Below are positions 1-5,741 of a DNA stretch of 5,741 nucleotides, one piece after another. The number at the start of each line of letters is the position of its first letter. Position 1 is the stretch's first letter. The notes beneath the pieces are model-generated. The model had not been told where the DNA came from. It did no database searches and saw only the letters and a program-made list of their open reading frames with translations. Both the position numbers and the translations under genes were made by a program. Origin of the DNA: Holophagales bacterium UBA5066 (GTDB taxonomy: Bacteria; Acidobacteriota; Thermoanaerobaculia; UBA5066); assembly GCA_002414905.1 (NCBI GenBank), contig DIAY01000055.1, forward strand, positions 14,063-19,803. Direction: 5' to 3'.

Positions 1-692
1 ACGAGGTCGAAGCCGGAGAAAGGGATGGGACCAGGGAGCGCAACGGTGAGCGCGTGCCCGGCGAGGTGGATGGGGAAGAGCAGCAGCCCGGCCAGCCTCC
101 AGGAGAGAGGCGCGCGCCGGCGCCAGAGCTCGAATGGGAGGAGGAAGTCGATCGCCACGAACCCCCAGTCGACGAGGGCGATCGGGGGGAAACGGATCGG
201 ACCCGTAGACGAGTGGGCAAGGCTCCAGGACCACCATCCTCCGACGACCGCAGCGGTCTCGACCGCGAGGCAGATCGCCGCCATCGCGAGCCCCGCGACC
301 AGCGTCGTGCGGAACGGGTCGGTCGGCTGGCCAAGGCGGCGGAGCAGGCGGTCGGCGAAGTAGGAGGAGAGGCCCACGGCGGCGGTCCAGCCGACCAGCT
401 CCTGGAGCGGAACGCCGGCGATCGTGGCGAGCGGCGACCCGAGCTGGTACGGCATCCCGCCGAGGTGGGCTTCGGCGAGCGCCCGGATCGAGAGCGAGCG
501 GACGAGTCCGTACACCGCCGTCGCGAAGAGGAAGACGATCGCGGCGCGGCCGCCGAGGTTCGCCTGCCGGTGCTCGAGAACGAGGAGGAGCACAGCGGCG
601 GAGAGCGCGGCGAGCGCCGACGGCGGGATGCCGATCAATGCGGCGGTCGCCACCGTCGCAGCCGTAGCCGCCGATGCGATCGCGGGGACCAT
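1..692 (-). CDS. Polytopic membrane protein, C-terminus cut by window edge; weak CruF/DUF422-like resemblance
   Basis: An uninterrupted minus-strand frame runs from ATG at 692 to the window edge, giving 230 codons with no stop, so the C-terminus is missing. The start is supported by GGGAG seven bases upstream and by the 14-base gap after the preceding gene. The protein is strongly hydrophobic, with about six or seven likely membrane segments near residues 3-20, 24-39, 49-68, 92-114, 129-151, 168-189 and 198-219, separated by short Arg-rich loops. Visible landmarks are PYQLGSP (81-87), PLQELVGW (95-102), ETAAVVGGWWSW (145-156) and VDWGF (174-178). The Glu followed by Gly-Gly-Trp-Trp and then a Pro-Pro...Trp segment recalls carotenoid-biosynthesis CruF/DUF422-type membrane proteins. 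That resemblance is from memory and weak; an unassigned membrane protein is the safe call. It is probably co-transcribed with the upstream parvulin gene. Confidence 0.82.
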   Translation of the reverse strand, partial: MVPAIASAATAATVATAALIGIPPSALAALSAAVLLLVLEHRQANLGGRAAIVFLFATAVYGLVRSLSIRALAEAHLGGMPYQLGSPLATIAGVPLQELVGWTAAVGLSSYFADRLLRRLGQPTDPFRTTLVAGLAMAAICLAVETAAVVGGWWSWSLAHSSTGPIRFPPIALVDWGFVAIDFLLPFELWRRRAPLSWRLAGLLLFPIHLAGHALTVALPGPIPFSGFDL

Positions 693-699
693 GTCCGTT

Positions 700-704
700 C
701 TCCC
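700..704 (-). promoter_or_regulatory. Ribosome binding site of the polytopic membrane protein
   Basis: On the minus strand GGGAG lies seven bases before the ATG at 692, inside the 14-base gap after the TAG stop of the parvulin gene (709-707). It is the clearest Shine-Dalgarno sequence in the window. It fixes the start of the downstream gene and supports co-translation from one leftward transcript. Confidence 0.7.
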
Positions 705-706
705 GT

Positions 707-2431
707 CTACCCTTCGGGGATCAGGATCTGGAGGCCCGATTCGCGGATGAGCCGGGTCTGGATGACCCCGACCCCCGCCGCCACCTTTTCCGCGACGAGC
801 GCCTTTTCGATCGCCGCGCGGGTGGTCGAAAGAGGCTTGGTGCCGATCGCACGGAGGCGGACGAAGACCACCCCTCTCCCTTCGAGGACGCACGTCGCGG
901 GCACCACCTCGGTCCGCGGCCCGTCGAGGTAGATCGCCGCGGAGACCTCGCCGACGGCGAGGTTCAGGATCGCCTTGCGCAGGCGGATCGAGGTGTGCCC
1001 GATCGCGTCGAGGTCCGCGCCCTCGAGCCTTCGGCAGAGGCGGGCATCGGGCCGGGCCGGACGGCTCAGCAGGTCGTCGAACGGAACCCCGTCGCGCAGC
1101 GCGGTTCCGACCGTAGCGCCCGCCGCGTAGACCTCCGCGGCGCTTTCCCCTGTCTGGGGGAAGAAGAGGACGTCGACCTGAAAGTCGCGCAGGAAGAGAA
1201 TCGTCTGCCCCTGCTCCCGGTGGAAGCGGGCGATTTCCTCTTCCGTCGGCGTGGTCTCGAGCTCGGAAATCAGGCTCCCCCGGTAGGAATCGATCACGGC
1301 CTGCTCGCGCGCCTCCCTGATCCCGTCTTCGAGCTCCCGGGTCAGCCCCCGGGCGCGCCGCGCCTCCGCCAGGAGCCGGTTCTGGGCCACCAGCCGCACT
1401 TCGACCTCCGCCGGCTGGCGCGTGGCGGCGACGCGACCGCGAAAAGCGAGGAGCTCGGCCACGGTCACCTCCCCACCCTTCCACCGGGCGGGCGGTCTGG
1501 CGCCGGAGGTCTGCCCTGACTTCTCCAGCCGCTCGAGGTCGATCGCGGAGGCGAGCTCCACTCCGCGGGCGTCCAGCTCCTGCTGGCGCCGGGCACGGAC
1601 GGCGACTGCTGCTGCCTCGGCGTCCAGCTCCTGGCGAACGCTACGACGGATCGCGGCCGCGTCGACGGGTGCGCCCGGACGGACTCCGTCGAGCTGGAAG
1701 AGGTGCAGGCCGTCCTTCGCGCGAATGACCGCGCTGAGCTCTCCTTCCTTGAGGGCGAAGACCACGCCGCCCGCGTCGGGGCTGAGCGAGCGCCGGAGAG
1801 TCCAGTCGATGCGTCCCCGGCCGCGGGCCGTGACCGAATCGGAGTTCTTTTCGGCCAGGTCGCCGAAGCCCGCGCCGTCCGCCAGCTCCTGGCGGATCTT
1901 CTCCATCTGCGCATTCGCGCGGGCGCGAGCGGCGGAATCGGACTCCGGAGCACGGAGGAAGATGTGGCTGAACTTCCTCGCCTCTTCCGGACGGGCGGCG
2001 GCGAGACGCCGCTCGACCTCCGCGGCCACCACGGCATCGGTTGCCTTCGTCGCGGCGGTCTCTCGCGCCAGGAGGTCCTCGGCCAGGAGCTTCTCCTCCG
2101 CGATCGTTTGCAGGGTCAGGATCTCCGGCCTCTCTGCGTACCCCTTCTTCAACGCTTCCTTCAGCAGAAGTGCGGTGCGAACCCGACGCTCGATCACCAA
2201 CCGCACGGCCAGAACGCGGGCTTCAGGCGAGGCTGGCGGGGGTATCGTGGCGAGACGTCTTTCGACCGCGGCCTGGATGTCGCCGCGCCGGATCTCTCCC
2301 CCCTTGTACCGGGCGATCACCGTGCCGGGATCGGATCGCGGACCGGCCGGGGTCGGCGGGTTGCGGCAACCGAGCATGGTAACGAGGGCGAGCACGAGGC
2401 TCGCCGTGCAGAGCTGCAGGTTCTTCTTCAT
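707..2431 (-). CDS. Peptidylprolyl isomerase lipoprotein (SurA/PpiC type) with duplicated SurA-N and parvulin module
   Basis: A 574-residue predicted lipoprotein. The N-terminus has MKKN, a hydrophobic stretch (about 5-20) and Leu-Gly-Cys with Cys22 as the likely lipidated residue, so it should act in the periplasm, anchored to a membrane. A SurA-N-like helical region (about 38-148, starting at RYKGGEI) is followed by a parvulin domain (about 153-253). That domain keeps FSHIFL with His156, the acidic/Ser segment around LAEKNSDS (192-199), FALKEGELS (225-233) and GLHLFQL with His243. Family knowledge: such proteins isomerise X-Pro bonds and chaperone secreted or outer-membrane proteins. From about 316 the same order recurs (RWKGGEV, helical region, FQVDVLFF, LNLAVGEVS), but both parvulin His positions are lost. 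The frame stays open upstream to 2983, over the SGNH gene; the ATG at 2431 is chosen because it begins a good lipoprotein signal. Its ribosome binding site is weak (GGGTG close to the ATG). Confident of family; client proteins unknown. Confidence 0.9.
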   Translation of the reverse strand: MKKNLQLCTASLVLALVTMLGCRNPPTPAGPRSDPGTVIARYKGGEIRRGDIQAAVERRLATIPPPASPEARVLAVRLVIERRVRTALLLKEALKKGYAERPEILTLQTIAEEKLLAEDLLARETAATKATDAVVAAEVERRLAAARPEEARKFSHIFLRAPESDSAARARANAQMEKIRQELADGAGFGDLAEKNSDSVTARGRGRIDWTLRRSLSPDAGGVVFALKEGELSAVIRAKDGLHLFQLDGVRPGAPVDAAAIRRSVRQELDAEAAAVAVRARRQQELDARGVELASAIDLERLEKSGQTSGARPPARWKGGEVTVAELLAFRGRVAATRQPAEVEVRLVAQNRLLAEARRARGLTRELEDGIREAREQAVIDSYRGSLISELETTPTEEEIARFHREQGQTILFLRDFQVDVLFFPQTGESAAEVYAAGATVGTALRDGVPFDDLLSRPARPDARLCRRLEGADLDAIGHTSIRLRKAILNLAVGEVSAAIYLDGPRTEVVPATCVLEGRGVVFVRLRAIGTKPLSTTRAAIEKALVAEKVAAGVGVIQTRLIRESGLQILIPEG

Positions 2432-2444
2432 GACACCCGTATCT

Positions 2445-2457
2445 TTCGAGGCTCGAA
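2445..2457. promoter_or_regulatory. Perfect 13-base inverted repeat upstream of the parvulin gene, possible operator
   Basis: TTCGAG-G-CTCGAA is a perfect six-base inverted repeat around one central base, 13 bases before the ATG at 2431. It lies just downstream of the -10-like hexamer at 2466-2471, about where transcription would begin. A dimeric repressor site is the natural reading. As RNA it could form only a four-pair TTCG/CGAA stem with a five-base loop. The symmetry is seen directly; the regulatory role is inferred and the binding protein is unknown. Confidence 0.4.
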
Positions 2458-2465
2458 CGGCGGCG

Positions 2466-2471
2466 ATGATA
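2466..2471 (-). promoter_or_regulatory. Candidate -10 element for the parvulin gene
   Basis: TATCAT on the minus strand matches five of six bases of the sigma-70 -10 consensus. It lies in the 86-base gap between the SGNH and parvulin genes and would start transcription near 2459, leaving a leader of about 28 bases. No convincing -35 hexamer is seen 16-18 bases upstream, so this is a weak call. Confidence 0.28.
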
Positions 2472-2517
2472 GCGAAGTCGTCCTCGGGTGGGCGTGGGTC
2501 TGCTCGGCCGCGCGATC

Positions 2518-3615
2518 TCAGGGGACGAGCTTCTCGCGGCGCAGGAAGTCGGCGAGCCCGCCTGCCGCGAGGCGGTGCTCGACCGGGCCCCAGTGGCCGA
2601 CGCGCTCGTACTCGGCGCCGAGCCGCGCCCCCTCGAGGAACAGGGGCCGGAGGCGCAGGCAGGGCACCCCCTCGCGCCTGGCGACCTCGATCACGAAAGC
2701 CTCGCCGGGCAGCGGCGCGACCTGGGAGGCCCCCAGCTCGTTCCAGGCAGGCAGCAGAGCGACGGCGGGCCGGGCGCCCGCGGCGCTCGCTTCGCGAAAG
2801 ATCGCCGAGAGGAGAGCGTCCGTCAGCCGGTCGACCTCGGCCATCCGGTCGCCCCATCTCCACGCGACGCGCGCGCGTGCCATCGTCAGGAGATCGAGGA
2901 GCCGCGAGCGCCAGGGCGCCCTCGCGAGCACCTCCGCGGGCGTGGGGACTGGCGTCCCCTCGAGCTCGAGACGCCCGTTCCACAGCCGGAACCTGGGCTT
3001 GGCGAAGTCACGAAAGGTCGTCACGTTGCGCAGGGAGTCGTCGGTGACATGCCCGACAAGGACGACGTCCGGCCGATAGAGAGGGATTGCCTCCCGCAGG
3101 GTGAGAAGCATCTGGTCGTGCCCGTATCCGTGGACGCCGAGATTGAGGATCTCGACACCGGGGAGCAGGCCTTCGATCTGCTGGGCGAAGGTCTCCTCGT
3201 CGCTCACTCCCTCCCCGAAGGTGAAGGAATCTCCGAGCAGCGCGATCCGCGTGATTCCGACGGGCTTCTGTGCGGCGAACTCGCGCTTGCCGCGCTGCCC
3301 GCGGGAATTGGAGCTCAGCCGTTTTCCCTGGAAGACCTCGACGGATCTCAGGCCGGGTGCGAGCGTCCAGCCGCGAACGGGGTGATGCGCGTCGAACGAG
3401 AACCGGTACGGCGCCTCGTCCCCGCGGTGGCGACGGAGCCAGTCCAGGCGCCAGGACGGCTCATCGTAGGGACTGGCGATGCGCTTGAAGAGGGCGTCGG
3501 AGGAGAGCACGAGGCGCGCCGCCCCTTCGATCAGGAGAAGCGAGACCGAGACATCAATCGCGAATCTGGCGAAACGCCGGAGGCGCGAGCGAGGAGGTGT
3601 AGAGGAATCGGGCAT
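2518..3615 (-). CDS. Membrane-anchored SGNH/GDSL hydrolase-like protein with non-canonical catalytic blocks
   Basis: A 365-residue protein with a basic N-terminus (RSRLRRFAR, 9-17) and one likely membrane segment (about 17-37), placing the domain outside the cytoplasm. SGNH block I is clear at LLGDSFTFGEGV (126-137), with Ser130 as the expected nucleophile. NLGVHGYGHDQ (158-168) is block II with its Gly. Block III reads GHVTDDSLRN (188-197), with Thr191 where Asn is usual. Block V reads VGHWGPVEH (339-347), with His341 as the probable catalytic His and no Asp two or three residues before it. Upstream, HHPVRGWTLAPG and SSNSRG match the N-terminal part of SGNH proteins often seen in exopolysaccharide loci. 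Family members are esterases or acyltransferase partners; the substrate here is unknown and reduced activity is possible. It is first in the leftward unit and divergent from the GT-C gene. ATG 3615 lacks a clear Shine-Dalgarno. Confidence 0.9.
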   Translation of the reverse strand: MPDSSTPPRSRLRRFARFAIDVSVSLLLIEGAARLVLSSDALFKRIASPYDEPSWRLDWLRRHRGDEAPYRFSFDAHHPVRGWTLAPGLRSVEVFQGKRLSSNSRGQRGKREFAAQKPVGITRIALLGDSFTFGEGVSDEETFAQQIEGLLPGVEILNLGVHGYGHDQMLLTLREAIPLYRPDVVLVGHVTDDSLRNVTTFRDFAKPRFRLWNGRLELEGTPVPTPAEVLARAPWRSRLLDLLTMARARVAWRWGDRMAEVDRLTDALLSAIFREASAAGARPAVALLPAWNELGASQVAPLPGEAFVIEVARREGVPCLRLRPLFLEGARLGAEYERVGHWGPVEHRLAAGGLADFLRREKLVP

Positions 3616-3620
3616 CGGCG

Positions 3621-3634
3621 TGCGGAAAGCCGCA
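3621..3634. promoter_or_regulatory. Inverted repeat in the divergent intergenic region, possible operator or leader hairpin
   Basis: TGCGG-AAAG-CCGCA is a perfect five-base inverted repeat with a four-base centre. It occupies 14 of the 34 bases separating the divergent SGNH and GT-C genes. For the leftward transcript it would lie in the 5' leader, six bases from the ATG at 3615. For the rightward one it would lie just upstream of the -10-like sequence. It could be an operator serving both genes or an RNA hairpin; in GC-rich DNA a five-pair stem can also arise by chance. Confidence 0.33.
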
Positions 3635-3636
3635 GG

Positions 3637-3643
3637 TATTCTA
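3637..3643. promoter_or_regulatory. AT-rich patch with overlapping -10-like sequences on both strands
   Basis: This is the only AT-rich run in the divergent gap. On the minus strand TAGAAT (3643 to 3638) matches five of six -10 consensus bases and would give a leader of about 16 bases to the SGNH gene. On the plus strand TATTCT (3637-3642) matches four of six and would place the start site at or next to ATG 3650. No good -35 hexamers are seen for either, and any would lie inside the opposite gene. Confidence 0.33.
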
Positions 3644-3649
3644 TTCGCG

Positions 3650-5587
3650 ATGTCACCCTCCGCGGCCGCGGATACCTGGCGGCTCCCCGCTATCGCCGCC
3701 CTCGTGCTCGTCTGCGCGGCCGGTCTCGCGTGGGGCGGAGCGACCCGCGACAGCGTGACCGTGGACGAGCCGAGCCACCTCGTCTCCGGTTACGCGGCTC
3801 TGGTGGCCGGCGACTACCGGCTGAGCCCGGATCACCCGCCGCTCGGGCGTCTCGTGCTCACGTTGCCGCTCCTGGCGCAGTCCGTCTCCTGGCGCGCGGA
3901 AGGGACCCATGCCTGGCACCGCGGGGACTTCTTCAGCCTCGGCAGGAGCTTCTTCGAGGAGTGGAACGACGGCCAGCGGCTGGTGCTACCGAGCCGTGCG
4001 GTCGCTGTCGTCTTCTTCCTCGCGCTACTCCTCACGATCGGTGCGGTCTCTCGCGTGCTGTTCGGCGCCGCGGGGGGACTGGTCGCGCTGACCGCCGCGG
4101 CGTTCGATCCGGCGATGATCGCCCACGGGCACCTGGCGACGCTCGACGTCCCCCTGTCGCTCCTTGCCCTCCTCACCCTTCTCTGCGCGCACCGCTGGCT
4201 CGCCCGGCCGACCGGGCCGCGGCTCGCGCTCCTGGCGGCCGCCTTCACGGCCGCGACCCTGGTCAAGTTCTCGTGGTTCGGCCTCGTCCCGGCGCTGGTC
4301 GGAATGGCGGTCGTCGCACACTGGCAGGAGGGGAAGCTCTCGGCTCGGGAGTTCGCGCGCACTCTCGCGGTCGGTAGCGTGACGCTCGCCTTCGCCGCCT
4401 CGCTCGGCATCTGGGCGGTTTACGGGTTTCGCTTCGCCGCGGCGGCGGGAGGCGACGCGGAAACCGCCACGATGCACGTCCTCGGCGACCGCGGCCGGCC
4501 GCTCCCCACGACTCCGGCCGGCGCGTGGGAGAGCGTCCTGCACGATCCCGCCACCGCCGCCGATCGGCCCGGCCTGGTGGTGCCGCTCCTGCGGGCCGCC
4601 CGCTCGGCGCGCCTCCTACCCGAGGCCTACCTCTACGGCGCGGCCTACGTCGAGAAGAAGGCGGGGGCCCGTGCCGCCTATCTTTGCGGCCGGTATTCGA
4701 CGAACGGCTTCCCCGAGTACTTCGCCTGGGCGTTCGCGGTGAAAACGCCTCTGCCGACGCTTCTTCTCGTAGGGACGGGGCTCGCGGTCGCCCTCGGTGC
4801 CGCGGTCCGTGGAGGCCGCCCTTCGCCGCTCGCGGCGGGTCTCGCGATCTTCGCTCTCGTCACCCTCGCGGCGCTCGTGTCGAGCGGTCTCAACATCGGC
4901 TATCGCCATCTCCTACCGGTTACCTCGGTCCTGATGACCGTCACGGGAGGACTTCTCCCAGTGCGGTTTCCAGAACGGTGGCGCCTGCCGGTCGCGCTCG
5001 GAGTCGGTGCAGCCCTCCTCTGGCTCGTCCTCGGAACGTGGCGGGCGTTGCCTCACCAGCTCGGGTACTTCAACGAGGCGGCGGGCGGCTGGCGGAAGGG
5101 TCACCTCCTTCTCGCCGACAGCAACCTCGACTGGGGGCAGGATCTCCTGCGCCTGGAGGCGCGGCTCCGCGCCGAGCCCCCGGGCGGCAAGGTCTGGCTT
5201 TCGCAAGCCGGCGATCCCCCCCTGCCGCGGGGCCTGGCGGTTCGGTGGTTCCTGGGAGAAGGGAGTCACGCTCCCTCGCCCGAGCCCATCTCTGGCGGGC
5301 TCTACGTGATCAGCGCCACCGACCTGCTCGGCGTCTACCGTCCTCTGGCGAGGGTCTCGTCCTGGCGCGATCCCCGTCTCACCGCCCGGTACGAGGCGAT
5401 GACCGAAGAACGCCACGCGCGTCGTCAGGCGCCAGAGAGCCCATCGGCGATCGAGAGCTTCGAGGCCCTTCGCCGGCTGAAGCTTCTCTCGCGCCTCGCG
5501 CTGCGGGAGCCCGACGAGCGGGTCGGCACCTCCCTGTTCCTGTTCCGCCTGAGCGACGCGCAGGTCGAAGAGGCCACGCAGCCGTGA
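3650..5587 (+). CDS. GT-C fold glycosyltransferase-like membrane protein (PMT/ArnT superfamily)
   Basis: A 645-residue protein with about 10-12 likely membrane segments (near 12-30, 64-80, 115-137, 139-152, 164-182, 190-224, 236-256, 366-384, 394-412, 419-437 and 446-463). The first external loop has TVDEPSH (37-43), with the Asp-Glu expected of the GT-C catalytic site, followed by SPDHPPLGR (59-67). Further family landmarks are FDPAMIAHGHLATLDVPL (152-169), NIGYRHLLPV (415-424) and YFNEAAGG (473-480). A soluble C-terminal domain begins near DSNLDWGQDL (490-499). Family knowledge: such enzymes move a sugar from a polyprenyl-phosphate carrier to a protein or lipid outside the membrane; donor and acceptor cannot be read here. 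ATG 3650 is chosen because earlier in-frame starts run into the divergent gene. GTG 3620 is a possible alternative adding ten residues. No Shine-Dalgarno at normal spacing is seen (AGG ends 13 bases upstream). The stop overlaps the next start, implying coupling. Confidence 0.92.
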   Translation: MSPSAAADTWRLPAIAALVLVCAAGLAWGGATRDSVTVDEPSHLVSGYAALVAGDYRLSPDHPPLGRLVLTLPLLAQSVSWRAEGTHAWHRGDFFSLGRSFFEEWNDGQRLVLPSRAVAVVFFLALLLTIGAVSRVLFGAAGGLVALTAAAFDPAMIAHGHLATLDVPLSLLALLTLLCAHRWLARPTGPRLALLAAAFTAATLVKFSWFGLVPALVGMAVVAHWQEGKLSAREFARTLAVGSVTLAFAASLGIWAVYGFRFAAAAGGDAETATMHVLGDRGRPLPTTPAGAWESVLHDPATAADRPGLVVPLLRAARSARLLPEAYLYGAAYVEKKAGARAAYLCGRYSTNGFPEYFAWAFAVKTPLPTLLLVGTGLAVALGAAVRGGRPSPLAAGLAIFALVTLAALVSSGLNIGYRHLLPVTSVLMTVTGGLLPVRFPERWRLPVALGVGAALLWLVLGTWRALPHQLGYFNEAAGGWRKGHLLLADSNLDWGQDLLRLEARLRAEPPGGKVWLSQAGDPPLPRGLAVRWFLGEGSHAPSPEPISGGLYVISATDLLGVYRPLARVSSWRDPRLTARYEAMTEERHARRQAPESPSAIESFEALRRLKLLSRLALREPDERVGTSLFLFRLSDAQVEEATQP

Positions 5588-5741
5588 CGGCGGGAAACGA
5601 TCCCGGTCGTGCCGCCGCAAACGGACGGCGGCCCTCCTTCTGCGTTCTTTTCCTCGCCGCGTCGCTTCTCGCCGGTCTCGGCGGCGCGATCGTCTGGTCG
5701 TACCTGCCCGTCCTCGACAACGGTTTCGTCTGGGACGACGG
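5584..5741 (+). CDS. N-terminal part of a TMTC-like GT-C membrane protein, cut by window edge
   Basis: Only 52 codons are visible. The GTG start at 5584 overlaps the TGA stop of the preceding gene (GTGA), typical of translational coupling; AGAGG lies ten bases upstream, a slightly long spacing. The N-terminus is polar and basic (about 1-18), then a membrane segment (about 19-40) leads into LPVLDNGFVWDD (41-52). In bacterial TMTC-like and related GT-C proteins, often with TPR repeats at the C-terminus, the first segment is followed by just such an Asn-Gly-Phe-Val-Trp-Asp-Asp motif, with the Asp pair at the catalytic position. The assignment rests on this short motif and on the neighbouring GT-C gene; the rest lies outside the window. 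No other start is visible in this frame. Confidence 0.72.
   Translation, partial: MTAGNDPGRAAANGRRPSFCVLFLAASLLAGLGGAIVWSYLPVLDNGFVWDD

Noticed and set aside
676..683. GCGATCGC, the octamer known as HIP1 in cyanobacteria
   Set aside because: I noticed only this copy, inside coding sequence in a GC-rich region with many ATC-GCC codon pairs, so it gives no evidence of a cyanobacterial or HIP1-rich genome.
54..932. A plus-strand open frame at the left of the window
   Set aside because: Its translation is almost wholly charged and Arg/Glu-rich, while the minus strand gives a continuous membrane protein with a good ribosome binding site.
2458..2517. A possible terminator after the SGNH gene
   Set aside because: The gap has no GC-rich stem followed by a T run on the minus strand, so no intrinsic terminator can be supported.
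2432..2983. Upstream extension of the parvulin frame to a start at 2983
   Set aside because: The extension overlaps the SGNH coding region, is low-complexity, and would bury the lipoprotein signal that begins at the ATG at 2431.
1422..3047. A long plus-strand open frame antisense to the parvulin and SGNH genes
   Set aside because: The product is an Arg/Ser/Ala-rich shadow without domain logic, and the minus-strand frames here encode clear SurA/PpiC and SGNH motifs.
3479..3649. Upstream extension of the GT-C frame to a start at 3479
   Set aside because: It would overlap the divergent SGNH gene by more than 130 bases and adds a charged stretch before a natural N-terminal membrane segment.
2488..4377. 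A long plus-strand open frame (629 codons) running across the SGNH gene, the divergent gap and the start of the GT-C gene
   Set aside because: Its product is low-complexity, rich in Arg, Gly and Pro, with no recognisable domain. It lies antisense to the well-supported SGNH gene and out of frame with the GT-C gene. GC-rich DNA has few stops, so such shadow frames are expected.
4913..5620. A minus-strand open frame antisense to the end of the GT-C gene
   Set aside because: It is a shadow of a coding region with conserved GT-C motifs (NIGYRHLLPV, DSNLDWGQDL), and its own product shows no recognisable family features.

Overview
This is a very GC-rich bacterial window (roughly 70% G+C by eye) with almost no non-coding DNA. 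It holds five protein genes, two of them cut by the window edges. They form two divergent transcription units that meet in a 34-base gap at 3616-3649. The organism is probably a diderm (Gram-negative-type) bacterium. The reasons are a periplasmic-type parvulin lipoprotein, a membrane-anchored SGNH protein of the kind found in envelope/exopolysaccharide loci, and two large polytopic GT-C-type proteins. High-GC phyla rich in such genes (Acidobacteriota, Myxococcota, Gemmatimonadota, Planctomycetota) are candidates, but the sequence alone does not fix the phylum.

Leftward unit (minus strand, read from 3615 down to 1): (a) a 365-residue SGNH/GDSL-like protein with one N-terminal membrane anchor (3615-2518); (b) after an 86-base gap, a 574-residue lipoprotein of the SurA/PpiC type whose SurA-N plus parvulin module appears twice, the second copy degenerate (2431-707); (c) 14 bases further on, a polytopic membrane protein (692 to beyond the left edge) with weak resemblance to carotenoid-biosynthesis (CruF/DUF422-like) membrane proteins. 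The 86-base gap contains a perfect 13-base inverted repeat and a -10-like hexamer, so gene (b) may have its own regulated promoter.

Rightward unit (plus strand, 3650 to the right edge): (d) a 645-residue polytopic GT-C glycosyltransferase-like protein of the PMT/ArnT superfamily (3650-5587), whose stop overlaps the GTG start of (e), a second membrane protein cut by the right edge. The visible N-terminus of (e) ends in a WDD motif typical of bacterial TMTC-like GT-C proteins.

Together the genes point to the cell envelope: lipid-linked sugar transfer outside the membrane (d, e), possible ester or acyl modification at the membrane (a), and periplasmic folding assistance (b). This joint role is inferred from neighbourhood only. 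No RNA genes, CRISPR arrays, insertion sequences or clear intrinsic terminators were seen, and no gene-free stretch exceeds 86 bases.
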